A stretch of 64,000 nt of DNA from Ectothiorhodospiraceae bacterium (GCA_024234875.1 JACKNM010000002.1:434001-498000), one strand, 5' to 3'. Shown: positions 14,062 through 24,455, counted from the first letter of the stretch. Numbers and translations: made by a program. Notes: a model not told the origin generated them from the sequence alone.

Positions 14062-16995
14062 GTGAGCCGCACCGAGGACCCACGCTTCGCGACGCGCGGA
14101 GCCGCCATCGCCTTCGAGTTCGAGGGTGAGCGGATCGATGCGCTCGCCGGCGAGACCATCGCCGCCGCGCTGACCGCCGCCGGACGCCTGGTGATCAGCC
14201 ATGGCGCGCACGGAAGCCCGCGTGGCGTCTTCTGCGGAATGGGCGTCTGCGCCGAATGCCTGGTCTCGGTCGACGGCGGGCCCGCCGAGCGTGCTTGCCT
14301 CGCCAAGGTGCGAGCGGGCGCGCGCGTGCGCGGCGTCTCGTACCGAGTGCACCTCGCAGAGACGGCCGGCGCCGAGGCGAGCGCCGGGCCGGTGGAGACG
14401 GAAGGCGACGTGCTGGTGATCGGCGCCGGCCCGGCCGGGCTCTCGGCGGCAGAGGCCGCGGCGCGAGCGGGCTGCTCGGTCGTCGTCCTCGACGAGCGAC
14501 CGGAGCCGGGCGGTCAGTACTACAAGCAACTCGCGCCGTCCCATGCCTTGCGCACCGACCAGGGCGACGACGCGCAGTATGCCGAAGGGCGCGCGCTGAT
14601 CACGGCTGCGGCCGCCGCCGGCGCCCGGCTCGAATCGGAAGCCGTCGTCTGGGGAGCCTGGCGACTGGATGACGGGCGGATCGAGGCCACCTACCTCCAG
14701 GCAGGCGTCGCGCGCGCGGTGCGTGCTCGGCAGGTGGTGCTCGCGACCGGCGCCTACGAGCGCGCGGTGCCGTTTCCGGGCTGGACCCTTCCCGGCGTCG
14801 TCACCACCGGCGCGGCGCAGTCGTTGCTCCGCGCCTATCGCGTCGCGGTTGGGCAGCGCGTGCTGGTGGCGGGAAACGGCCCGCTGAACCTCCAGGTGGC
14901 GGCCGAGCTGGCTGCTGCCGGCGTCCACGTGGTCGCGGTCGCCGAGAGCGCTCCCGCGCCACTGCCAGGGCGTCTGGGTGCCGCCATGCGGGCGCTCGGC
15001 CTCGACCCTGCGCTGATTCGCCGCGGCCTCGCCTATCGCAGCACCCTGCGTGGTCACGGCATCCCGATTCTCCACGGGCATCACGTGATTCGTGCCGAGG
15101 GGGACTCTCGCGTCGAGACCGCGAGCATCGCACCGCTCGGTGCCGATGGCCGGCCGAGGGTCGACCAGCAGCGACACCATGCGGTCGACGCGCTCTGCCT
15201 GGGATACGGCTTTCTTCCGGGCAACGAGGTCGCGCGCCTGCTGGGGGTGGAGATGGACCTCGTCGCCCCCGGGCATCTGGTCCCGAGACGGGACCGCGAC
15301 GGCCGCACCTCGGTCCCGAATCTGCTCGTGATCGGCGACGGTGGGCGCTTCGGCGGCGCCCGGGTCGCGCTCGCCGAGGGGCGAATCGCCGGGCTCGCGG
15401 CGGCCGGCGCGCTGGGACGCACGAGTGCGCCGGCATCGTCGGCGCGCCGTGCTCTGCGGCGGCACCGGGCCTTCCAGCACGCATTGTGGTCGCTCTTCGC
15501 CGCCCCGGACGTCGGGCTCGCGCTGGCCGACGACGACACCGTGGTCTGTCGGTGTGAGGGGGTGACGCTCGGCCGCGTCCGTACCCTGGTCGACCGCGGC
15601 GTCCGGGATCTCCGCGCCATCAAGTGCGCCACTCGCGCCGGGATGGGCCGTTGCCAGGCGCGGTACTGCACCTCGATCCTGTCGCGCGTCCTCGCCGAGG
15701 CCACTGGCTCCCCACCCGACGCCGGCGCGCTGTTCGCGCCGCAGACGCCGACCCGACCGGTCGCCGCCGGTGCCGTCGCTCGTGAGCAGCCGGAGTGGCA
15801 GGGCTATCGGGCCGTCGAGGTGGGCCAACCGGCGACGCGGAACGCCCCGGTCGATACGTTGCCGCGGCGGGCCGACGTGGTGGTGGTCGGGGCGGGCATC
15901 GTCGGACTCTCGGCGGCGCTCTACCTCGCGCGCGACGGGATCGAGACCCTGGTCCTCGAGCGCGGCACGGCGAACGGACAGGCGTCGGGCGCCAATGCCG
16001 GCAGCCTGCACCTACAACTCCTGTCCTTCGACCCCGGGGCAGGTCGCGACGACGAGACGCCCGCGCTACGAACGCTGTTGCTACAACGCGAGGGAATCGC
16101 GCAGTGGCAATCGCTCGCGAGCGAGCTCGACACCGATCTCGGGATCGCGATCACCGGTGGAATCATGGTCGCGGAGCACGCCCGGGACATGGCCTTCCTC
16201 GAGGCCAAGGCGCGGGCGGAGCGCCGGCTCGGCATCGATACCCGCGTGATCGGCGCCGACGAGCTCCGCGCGATCGCACCGGCGGTGTCCGAGCGCATGA
16301 TCGGCGGGGCCTACTGCGCCGGCGAAGGGAAGATCGACCCGCTGCTCGCGACGCCCGCGGTCCTGGCGGCGGCGACGGCGATCGGGGCGAGGGTGCGCGA
16401 GCACTCCGCGGTGCGCGGCATCGAGCGCCGTGGCGGGGCGTTCAGGGTCACCACCGAGCACGGCACTGTCGACTGCCGTCACGTCGTTCTCGCCGCCGGC
16501 GGCTGGGTGCCCGGGCTGGCGGCGATGGTCGGCGGCCGACTGCCGGTGGCGAGCGCGCCGCAGCAGATGATCGTCACCGAGCCCGCCGAGCCACTGGTCT
16601 CCCATCTCCTCGCCCACGCCCACCGCCACCTGACCATGAAGCAGGCGAGCAACGGCAACCTCATCATCGGCGGCGGCTGGTTCGCGGGCTTCGACGCCGA
16701 CGCGCGGCGCCCGCGGAACCTGCGCGACGCCATCGAGGGGAACCTGTGGGTCGCGCGGCGGGTGGTTCCGGCGATCGCGGGCCTCACGGTAATCCGGACC
16801 TGGGCCGCCGTCGGCGTGAGTATCGACGGCGCGCCGATCGTCGGGGAGCTGCCGGGCTGCCCGGGCCTGCACGTCGCGGTCGGCGCGAACGGCTACACCA
16901 TGGGCCCGGTCCTCGGCCGCGTGATCGCCGAGTCGATCACGCGTGGCCGCACCGAGATCGACCTCACGCCGTTCTCCCCCGCCCGCTTCGGCTGA
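14062..16995 (+). CDS. Three-in-one FAD/[2Fe-2S] amino-acid dehydrogenase (HcnABC / D-hydroxyproline dehydrogenase type fusion)
   Basis: A 977-residue fusion of proteins usually encoded by three genes. Residues 1-100 are a [2Fe-2S] ferredoxin-like domain with Cys58, Cys63, Cys66 and Cys79 (FCGMGVCAEC, then RACL). Residues about 113-560 are an HcnB-like flavoprotein with FAD motif VIGAGPAGLSA (119-129), a second dinucleotide fold VAGNGPLNLQ near 272 and a BFD-type [2Fe-2S] site with Cys496, Cys498, Cys522 and Cys531. Residues about 600-977 are a D-amino-acid-dehydrogenase-like (HcnC/DAO) domain with VVVVGAGIVGLS from 606. Homologous heteromers oxidise glycine to cyanide, opines, sarcosine or cis-4-hydroxy-D-proline. 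The TRAP and DapA-like neighbours favour an imino acid substrate. Start is GTG, 34 bases after the previous stop. Confidence 0.88.
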   Translation: MSRTEDPRFATRGAAIAFEFEGERIDALAGETIAAALTAAGRLVISHGAHGSPRGVFCGMGVCAECLVSVDGGPAERACLAKVRAGARVRGVSYRVHLAETAGAEASAGPVETEGDVLVIGAGPAGLSAAEAAARAGCSVVVLDERPEPGGQYYKQLAPSHALRTDQGDDAQYAEGRALITAAAAAGARLESEAVVWGAWRLDDGRIEATYLQAGVARAVRARQVVLATGAYERAVPFPGWTLPGVVTTGAAQSLLRAYRVAVGQRVLVAGNGPLNLQVAAELAAAGVHVVAVAESAPAPLPGRLGAAMRALGLDPALIRRGLAYRSTLRGHGIPILHGHHVIRAEGDSRVETASIAPLGADGRPRVDQQRHHAVDALCLGYGFLPGNEVARLLGVEMDLVAPGHLVPRRDRDGRTSVPNLLVIGDGGRFGGARVALAEGRIAGLAAAGALGRTSAPASSARRALRRHRAFQHALWSLFAAPDVGLALADDDTVVCRCEGVTLGRVRTLVDRGVRDLRAIKCATRAGMGRCQARYCTSILSRVLAEATGSPPDAGALFAPQTPTRPVAAGAVAREQPEWQGYRAVEVGQPATRNAPVDTLPRRADVVVVGAGIVGLSAALYLARDGIETLVLERGTANGQASGANAGSLHLQLLSFDPGAGRDDETPALRTLLLQREGIAQWQSLASELDTDLGIAITGGIMVAEHARDMAFLEAKARAERRLGIDTRVIGADELRAIAPAVSERMIGGAYCAGEGKIDPLLATPAVLAAATAIGARVREHSAVRGIERRGGAFRVTTEHGTVDCRHVVLAAGGWVPGLAAMVGGRLPVASAPQQMIVTEPAEPLVSHLLAHAHRHLTMKQASNGNLIIGGGWFAGFDADARRPRNLRDAIEGNLWVARRVVPAIAGLTVIRTWAAVGVSIDGAPIVGELPGCPGLHVAVGANGYTMGPVLGRVIAESITRGRTEIDLTPFSPARFG

Positions 16996-17004
16996 CCTCA
17001 GCCG
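16989..17004. terminator. Short palindrome across two convergent stop codons
   Basis: CGGCTGA-CC-TCAGCCG: the TGA of the fusion dehydrogenase (16993-16995) and the TGA of acoC on the other strand (16998-17000) sit inside one perfect 7-bp inverted repeat with a 2-base centre. The genes are separated by only two bases, so termination for both directions must occur within the opposing gene or at this palindrome. The 2-base centre is too tight for an ideal RNA hairpin. Confidence 0.4.
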
Positions 17005-18110
17005 AGGTGCTCGAGGAGCGCGGCGTTGACCTTCGATGCCGCCTCCATCTGCACCATGTGCCCGGCCCCGTCGATCACGACGACACGCGCAGCGTCACCC
17101 AGCGCGTGGGCATGGGCGGCCGGGATGATCGCATCCGCCGAGCCCCAGATCACCACCACCGGCACGCGCGAGGCTCGCGCCGTCGCGACCAATCCGATCC
17201 GCTGCTGCCCGGCGTCGATCAGTGCGCGGGACAGACCGCCGAGTGCCTCGGCCACGCCGTCGATTCGCTTGTAGCGCAGGAGGTCCTCCACCAGCTGGCG
17301 CGTGACCAGGGCGCGATCGGCGAACAGCCGCTCGACCCACGGCTTGAGCTCACGTCTCGAGGCCGCGGCGACGAAGCCCGCGATGTACTCGGCGTCGATC
17401 TCCGGCCCCAGACCGACCGCGGCGATGAGCCCGAGCCCGGAGACCCGCTCGGGCGCGTCGGCCGCGACCTGCATCGCGACCGCGGCGCCCATCGAGTGGC
17501 CGACCAGCACCGCGCGCTCGACGCCCAGCGCGTCCAGGAAACCGACCACGGTCGCGGCGAGCGTGGCGAGAGAACCGTCACCCACCTCCTTGCTCGACTG
17601 GCCGTGGCCTGGCAGGTCGAGCGCGAGAACGCGACGCCCCGCGGCCAGGGCGTCGATATTGAACAGCCAGTTGTCGAGATCCCCGCCGAAGCCATGGATC
17701 AGGACCATCGGCGGCGCACCTTCCCCCCGATCGGCATATCGCAGGCGGCGGCCGCCGACCTCGACGAAGTGGTATCGAGGCTCCGGCTCCGACTCCGCCG
17801 CCGCCTCGAGGGCAGCGGCCTGCGCCGCCACGAAGGCATCGATCTCCGCGTCGCCCACCTCTGGCTCGGCCATCACCCCGAGCAGCGCCTTCACCGGATA
17901 GACCTCGCCCGGCTCGGCCACTCGACGCCGTAGCAGACCGGCATCGGTCGCTTCCACGGTGCCGGCGATCTTCTCGGTCTCGACCTCGAGGAGGGCGTCG
18001 CCGACTGCGATGCGTGCGCCCTCCTCGACCAGCCATTCGTTGACCCGCCCTTCCTCCATCGACAGACCCCACTTGGGCATCACGATGGCGACGATGCTGC
18101 TCTGGCTCAT
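16998..18110 (-). CDS. acoC: Acetoin dehydrogenase E2: lipoyl domain fused to alpha/beta hydrolase-type acetyltransferase
   Basis: Dihydrolipoamide acetyltransferase component of the acetoin dehydrogenase complex, 370 residues. AGGAGA precedes the ATG of MSQSSIVAIVMPKWGLSM. Residues 5-80 form a lipoyl domain with the lipoylated Lys in EVETEKIAGTVEA. Residues from about 125 are an alpha/beta hydrolase: oxyanion HGFGGDLDNW, nucleophile GHSMGA, acid in WGSADAIIP and histidine in GAGHMVQME. This architecture, unlike the E2 of pyruvate dehydrogenase, is diagnostic of AcoC. Last gene of acoXABC, 61 bases after acoB. No E3 gene lies next to it, so a shared dihydrolipoamide dehydrogenase elsewhere is likely. 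Confidence 0.93.
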   Translation of the reverse strand: MSQSSIVAIVMPKWGLSMEEGRVNEWLVEEGARIAVGDALLEVETEKIAGTVEATDAGLLRRRVAEPGEVYPVKALLGVMAEPEVGDAEIDAFVAAQAAALEAAAESEPEPRYHFVEVGGRRLRYADRGEGAPPMVLIHGFGGDLDNWLFNIDALAAGRRVLALDLPGHGQSSKEVGDGSLATLAATVVGFLDALGVERAVLVGHSMGAAVAMQVAADAPERVSGLGLIAAVGLGPEIDAEYIAGFVAAASRRELKPWVERLFADRALVTRQLVEDLLRYKRIDGVAEALGGLSRALIDAGQQRIGLVATARASRVPVVVIWGSADAIIPAAHAHALGDAARVVVIDGAGHMVQMEAASKVNAALLEHLG

Positions 18111-18171
18111 CTCGTCTCCTCCACGACCGGGCGCGGCCGCGCTCACCGCGCCCGACCGGGTCGTCGCGTCG

Positions 18172-19179
18172 TCAGGCGACCATCGTCGCGCGTACCGCCT
18201 CCATCACCCGCTCGGCGCTCGGGATGTACAGATCCTCGAGCGCGGGTGAGAACGGCACCGGCGTGTGCGGTGGGGTGACCATCTGCACCGGCCCCTTGAG
18301 CGCCTTGAACGCGTGCTGCGCGACCTGCGCGCTCACGTCGGCGGCGATCGAGCAGCGCGGGCTCGCCTCGTCCACGCACACCAGCCGCCCGGTGCCCTCG
18401 ACGCTCTCGAGGACGGCGTCCATGTCGATCGGCGAGAGCGTGCGGAGATCGACCACCTCGCACTCGACGCCTTCCCTGGCCAGGCGATCCGCGGCCTCGG
18501 TGGCGCGATGGACCATCAGACCGTAAGCGACGATCGTCACGTCGCCCCCTTCGCGCACGACGTTGGCCTCGGCGAAGGGGATGGCGTAGGGCTCGTCGGG
18601 AACCTCGGTCTCGTGCGCGTACAGGTTCTTGTGCTCGCAGAAGATCACCGGGTCGTTGTCGCGGATCGACTGGATCAGCAACCCCTTGGCATCGTAGGCA
18701 TTCGACGGGCACACCACCTTCAGCCCCGGGATGTGCGTGAACACCGGGGTGAGCATCTGCGAGTGCTGGGCCGCGGCCCGAAAACCGGCGCCGACCATGG
18801 CGCGGATCACCACCGGCGTCTGGGCCTTGCCCCCGAACATGTACTTGAACTTGGCCGCCTGATTGAAGATCTCGTCCAGACAAACGCCCATGAAATCGAT
18901 GAACATCAGCTCCGCGACCGGGCGCATCCCACAGGCGGCCGCCCCGACGGCGGCGCCGATGTAGGCCGACTCCGAGAGCGGCGTGTCCATCAACCGGTCA
19001 CCGTGCTTCGCGTAGAGCCCCTTGGTGACCCCGAGCACGCCGCCCCAGGCATCGGCCTCACCCGGACTCCCGGTGCCGCCGACGATGTCCTCGCCCATCA
19101 CGATCACCGACGGATCGCGCGTCATCTCCTGGTCCAACGCCTCGTTGATCGCGTCCTTCATGCTGATCTTGCGTGCCAT
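18172..19179 (-). CDS. acoB: Acetoin dehydrogenase E1 component, beta subunit
   Basis: Beta subunit of the TPP-dependent E1 enzyme that cleaves acetoin to acetaldehyde and a hydroxyethyl group passed to AcoC, 335 residues. Typical transketolase-like blocks: VIVMGEDIVGGTGSPGEADAWGG near 25-47, DTPLSESAYIGAAVGAA near 66-82 and AELMFIDFMG near 89-98. The C-terminal transketolase domain includes GGDVTIVAYGLMVHRA and VEVVDLRTLSPID-like sequence. Eleven bases separate it from acoA. The family also contains 2-oxo acid dehydrogenase E1 beta subunits; the AcoX/AcoC neighbours settle it as acetoin-type. Confidence 0.93.
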   Translation of the reverse strand: MARKISMKDAINEALDQEMTRDPSVIVMGEDIVGGTGSPGEADAWGGVLGVTKGLYAKHGDRLMDTPLSESAYIGAAVGAAACGMRPVAELMFIDFMGVCLDEIFNQAAKFKYMFGGKAQTPVVIRAMVGAGFRAAAQHSQMLTPVFTHIPGLKVVCPSNAYDAKGLLIQSIRDNDPVIFCEHKNLYAHETEVPDEPYAIPFAEANVVREGGDVTIVAYGLMVHRATEAADRLAREGVECEVVDLRTLSPIDMDAVLESVEGTGRLVCVDEASPRCSIAADVSAQVAQHAFKALKGPVQMVTPPHTPVPFSPALEDLYIPSAERVMEAVRATMVA

Positions 19180-19190
19180 GCGCGTTCCCC

Positions 19191-20174
19191 TCAGTACGAG
19201 ACGTAGACGTCGGTGAGCAAATCCGCGGCCGTCGGCAGCGGTGCCGCCTTGGCCTCGGCCACCGCCTGCTCGATCAGGTCGAGCACCTCGCGGTCGATTG
19301 CGGTGAGCTCGGCGGGCCGGATCACCCCGGTCTCGGTCACACGCTGGGCGAAGATCTTGATGCAGTCCCGATTGGCGCGAAGGTCCTCGACCTCGCCCGC
19401 GCCGCGATAGGTCTGCGCATCACCCTCGAAGTGCCCGTAGAAGCGACACATCTTGCACTCGAGCAACGCCGGGCCTCCGCCCTCTCGTGCGCGCGCGACG
19501 ATCTCGCCGGCTGCCTCGTGGACCGCGAAGAAATCCGTTCCGTCGACCGTCACTCCGGGCAGTCCGAATCCGGCGGCACGGTCGACGTAGCTGTCCACCG
19601 CCACCGCCCACTCGACTGACGTCGACTCGGCGTAACCGTTGTTCTCCACCACGAAGACCACCGGAAGATTCCACACCGCAGCCAGGTTGAGGCTCTCCAG
19701 GAACATCCCCTGGTTCGACGCCCCGTCGCCGACGAAGCTCACACCGACGCCGCCGTCGCCGCGGAACTTCGCGGCCAGACCGGCTCCGCAGGCGAGAGGC
19801 GCACCGGCGCCGAGGATGCCGTTCGCACCCATCATTCCCTTGTCGAGATCGGCGATGTGCATCGACCCGCCCTTTCCGCGGCAGCTCCCCGTCACCTTGC
19901 CGTAGATCTCACCCATCATCGCCTTGACGTCGACGCCCTTGGCGATGCAGTGACCGTGGCCGCGATGGGTCGATGCGATGCGGTCCTTGTCGGTGAGGTG
20001 CATCATGATCCCCGCCGCCGAGGCCTCCTCGCCGGCGTAGAGGTGGACGAATCCCGGGATGTCACCGCGCGAGAAGTCGACGTGCAGCCGCTCCTCGAAC
20101 TCGCGGATGGTGCGCATCGTGCGATAGGCCGCGAGCAACTGGTCGCGTCCGAGCGGGAACGGATTCTCGGCCAT
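19191..20174 (-). CDS. acoA: Acetoin dehydrogenase E1 component, alpha subunit
   Basis: TPP-binding E1 alpha subunit, 327 residues. The ATG follows AGGAGGAGTGAAC, which fixes the start; a longer frame upstream reads into acoX out of register. The thiamine-diphosphate motif is visible as VGDGASNQG ... VVENNGYA (GDG then NN, about 160-192). SRGDIPGFVHLYAGEEA near 33-49 and THRGHGHCIAKG near 63-74 are also typical of the family. Separated from acoX by only two bases and followed by acoB, so it is the second gene of acoXABC. Confidence 0.94.
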   Translation of the reverse strand: MAENPFPLGRDQLLAAYRTMRTIREFEERLHVDFSRGDIPGFVHLYAGEEASAAGIMMHLTDKDRIASTHRGHGHCIAKGVDVKAMMGEIYGKVTGSCRGKGGSMHIADLDKGMMGANGILGAGAPLACGAGLAAKFRGDGGVGVSFVGDGASNQGMFLESLNLAAVWNLPVVFVVENNGYAESTSVEWAVAVDSYVDRAAGFGLPGVTVDGTDFFAVHEAAGEIVARAREGGGPALLECKMCRFYGHFEGDAQTYRGAGEVEDLRANRDCIKIFAQRVTETGVIRPAELTAIDREVLDLIEQAVAEAKAAPLPTAADLLTDVYVSY

Positions 20175-20176
20175 GT

Positions 20177-21256
20177 TCACTCCTCCTCCTTCGTGATCGA
20201 ATCGGTGCTTCCGCGCAACGCGTCGGCACCAACCAGCGAGCCGTGACGCGCGGCGTGTCGCATGCAGGCGGACACGTCCACGGTCCGGAACGCGTTCTCT
20301 CGTAACGTGATGGATACCTCGCGGCCGTCGTCGAAGGCGATCTCGCGCTCCCCGTCGAGCGCGATGGATCCGGCCGGCGTGGACAACCCGAACGGCCTGT
20401 CGGCCGGCATCTCCGCGTAGTGTTCGACCCCGACCGCGCGAATCATCCCCGGCGCGATCGGCGCATGAATGCAGAGCGGCGCCCGCTCGAGCGGCGCGAG
20501 GGCGACGTGCACGCCCCCCGGCTCGCGGGCACCGCGCGGCGCGAGCAGGCCCGCGATCGCAGACATCCCGATGACCTCCGGATCGGCGAAGGTCACGAAC
20601 AGCTCGCGGAAGCTCTCGGTCCGCCACAACGCGCGCGCCCCGACGTAGCGCTCGGCGACGATCGCGACGTCGACCAGGGCCACGTCGTGATGGCTGCCGC
20701 CGACCTCCACCTCCAACAACTTGTTGGGCGCGAACGCGACTGCCGGTGGAATTCGACCGGTCACCGCGAGCCCGACCGCGAGCCCGGTCACCGTCGGCTC
20801 ACGATGCTCCGGAAACGCGTTGTTCGTACCCGTCGAGATGCCGGCGATCGGCAGCTCACGGCACGCAGCGACCACCGCGCGATGGGTGCCGTCTCCGCCG
20901 AGCACGATCAGCGCTCGGACGCCCACGTCGCGCATCATCCGAGCGGCGCGACGGGTGTCGCCGACGGTGCCGGTCACGGGCATGTCGAGGTACTCGAGCC
21001 CGGGGAAGGTGGCCTCACCACGATTCGCGGCGCGCTGCAGCCCGCGATGGACATGCCCGCGGATTCCGCCGTTCTCCGGCATCATCACCACCCGCTCGAC
21101 GCCGCACGCGCGCAGCGACGCGAGCACGCGCAGGACGATGTTCGCGCGGTCGGTGATCTGCAGGCTGGTCGCGTTGGCGATCACCCGACGGATGTCACGC
21201 GCCGACACCGGATTGGCGATGATGCCGACGAGTGGACGCGGCTCGATGCTCGTCAC
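20177..21256 (-). CDS. acoX: AcoX-type NAD kinase-like protein of acetoin operon
   Basis: Member of the ATP-NAD kinase-like fold family found as AcoX in acetoin operons; its precise role is unknown and it is reported as dispensable in some systems. 359 residues from a GTG preceded by GGAGGGATGGGAGG; an ATG 22 codons upstream would overlap the sigma-54 promoter and is less likely. The kinase-like motif is LIVLGGDGTHRAVV near 118-131, followed by GISTGTNNAFPEHREPT near 141-157. First gene of the operon, starting about 63 bases below the -12 element. Confidence 0.85.
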   Translation of the reverse strand: MTSIEPRPLVGIIANPVSARDIRRVIANATSLQITDRANIVLRVLASLRACGVERVVMMPENGGIRGHVHRGLQRAANRGEATFPGLEYLDMPVTGTVGDTRRAARMMRDVGVRALIVLGGDGTHRAVVAACRELPIAGISTGTNNAFPEHREPTVTGLAVGLAVTGRIPPAVAFAPNKLLEVEVGGSHHDVALVDVAIVAERYVGARALWRTESFRELFVTFADPEVIGMSAIAGLLAPRGAREPGGVHVALAPLERAPLCIHAPIAPGMIRAVGVEHYAEMPADRPFGLSTPAGSIALDGEREIAFDDGREVSITLRENAFRTVDVSACMRHAARHGSLVGADALRGSTDSITKEEE

Positions 21257-21317
21257 CCTCCCATCCCTCCAGGGTTCGGTCGGCAGTGTCTCACGCACCG
21301 CTCGACTGGAAGCCTCA

Positions 21318-21333
21318 GGCAAAGATCGGGCCA
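21318..21333 (-). promoter_or_regulatory. Sigma-54 (-24/-12) promoter of acoXABC
   Basis: Read on the minus strand, TGGCCCGATCTTTGCC matches the sigma-54 consensus TGGCACG-N4-TTGC with one difference (C for A). The GG of -24 and GC of -12 have the required spacing. It lies about 63 bases upstream of the acoX GTG, and the adjacent gene encodes a sigma-54-dependent activator. Only this orientation faces a gene. Confidence 0.8.
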
Positions 21334-21432
21334 GCTCGGCGCCAGGTCACTGGCGTCGCTCCAAGTTCCTGTCTCGCCCCGGCGAATCCGCCCTATCCAC
21401 TTCGGTGCTGCCGCCGGTCGAACGGCGATCGT

Positions 21433-21468
21433 GCGACAGGTGTCGCATGAATACGCGACACCTGTCGC
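21433..21468. promoter_or_regulatory. Tandem palindromic enhancer site, probable AcoR-binding UAS
   Basis: GCGACA-GG-TGTCGC (21433-21446) and GCGACA-CC-TGTCGC (21455-21468) are two perfect 6-bp inverted repeats whose centres are 22 bases apart, about two helical turns. Together they also form one 15-bp inverted repeat around an 8-base centre. They lie about 100-150 bases upstream of the sigma-54 promoter, the normal distance for an enhancer-binding protein, and just beyond the 3' end of acoR. Confidence 0.75.
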
Positions 21469-21504
21469 AGACGTGCTACCGACGGAGAGGCCACGCCGAG
21501 GGCC

Positions 21505-23454
<1,950 letters not shown>

Positions 23455-23484
23455 CGCTGCACCCCGAGCCGCCTGGGAAGCCGC

Positions 23485-23521
23485 ATTGTATACCCGTCCC
23501 CGGGACGGTCCCGCCGGGACC
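23485..23521 (-). promoter_or_regulatory. Candidate acoR promoter with GTCCC/GGGAC inverted-repeat array
   Basis: On the minus strand TATACAAT (23485-23492) lies about 31 bases before the acoR ATG and fits a -10. Immediately upstream are two adjoining palindromes: CGTCCC-C-GGGACG (23495-23507) and GGTCCC-GCC-GGGACC (23507-23521), giving four GTCCC/GGGAC half-sites over the place where the -35 should be. No good -35 is seen, so activator or repressor control is likely. The protein that binds is unknown. Confidence 0.4.
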
Positions 23522-23600
23522 GCGGGCGCACCGGCGGCGACGCGCTTCGGGGCTGGTGCGGGGTTGGCGGGGGGTTGTCGGAGGCTGTTGCGGGGGCTGT

Positions 23601-23788
23601 TGGACACCCACGCGGGGACTGTTGGACACCCACGAAGCGGCGGCGCCTCGAGGTGGTTGTGGGTGGTCGTGGAAGAGGTGGTTGTGGACACCCACCAGAT
23701 GAGCACGAGATGTGCCCTTGGTGTTGACACCCATCGAAACCGACGGACTGTGGACACCCATGGAGATCGCCCCCTTGTTGGACACCCA
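23601..23788. repeat. Repeat cluster B: six TGGACACCCA copies, one orientation
   Basis: Copies start at 23601, 23623, 23685, 23724 (TTGACACCCA, one mismatch), 23751 and 23779, all in the TGGACACCCA orientation, with spacings of 22 and 28 bases recurring as in cluster A. The cluster lies in the 611-base gap between the acoR start and the azlD stop. The rest of that gap (23789-24065) shows nothing I recognise: frames through it have no family likeness, and no RNA gene is evident. Confidence 0.92.
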
Positions 23789-24065
23789 CGGTGCGCAACT
23801 CGAAGCCGTTCCTCCCCTCCCACCGAACACCCGACCAGCTGGTCCAGCCGCACGACTTGGGCAGTGAGGCGCAGACGGACGTTCGGGCGTTCGGTCAGGT
23901 GCCGGCTCGAAACCGACCGTGCCTTCTCCCTCGCGGCGGGTGCAGGGCTTGTCCTCGGCCGTCACCGATGCGACCGATACCGGGAGGTCTCCCACAGCCG
24001 CGGCAACGCCCATTCCGGCCTGGTACAGGATGCCGTGCCAGTGGAGTCTGGAGCGCCCCGAAACG

Positions 24066-24368
24066 TCAGCCCGTCAGCCAGGCCCGACCAACCGCGACGA
24101 CGACGATCCCGGCGACAACGACGACCGGAAGCGCAACGCGGCGGGCGAGCGCGAGAACGACCATCGCGCCCATGGCCTCCGCGACGCCGGCTCCCAACAC
24201 GAGGGGCGCGACCAGAGAGACGAGAATGACCCCCGGCATGGCGGTGAGAGCGGCTCGCCATCGCCGCCCCGTCGGAAGGCGCCCCGCGAGGAACAGGCCA
24301 CCGACACGAGTGAGATAAGTCACCAAGGCCATCCCCATGATGGCCAGGGCCGTCGCGGATTCAGCCAC
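24066..24368 (-). CDS. azlD: AzlD-family branched-chain amino acid exporter small subunit
   Basis: Small membrane subunit of the AzlCD-type branched-chain amino acid exporter, 100 residues from the GTG chosen because it gives the family length; a TTG 22 codons upstream is possible but adds a basic, unrelated stretch. About three or four hydrophobic spans; the family opening is visible in MGMALVTYLTRVGGLFLAGR. It follows the AzlC gene after a gap of 87 bases, unusually wide for this pair. The exact start is uncertain. Confidence 0.75.
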   Translation of the reverse strand: MAESATALAIMGMALVTYLTRVGGLFLAGRLPTGRRWRAALTAMPGVILVSLVAPLVLGAGVAEAMGAMVVLALARRVALPVVVVAGIVVVAVGRAWLTG

Positions 24369-24455
24369 GGACGGCCCTCCGCCACGACCCAAGGCCGCGC
24401 GCAGGCACGGTCTGAATGGTGTCGTCGACGCCAACCCCCCTTCCAGCGCGCGACA

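Noticed and set aside
14062..16995. Hydrogen cyanide synthase (hcnABC) assignment for the fusion
   Set aside because: Architecture matches, but the TRAP transporter and DapA-family partner point to imino acid catabolism rather than glycine oxidation to cyanide.
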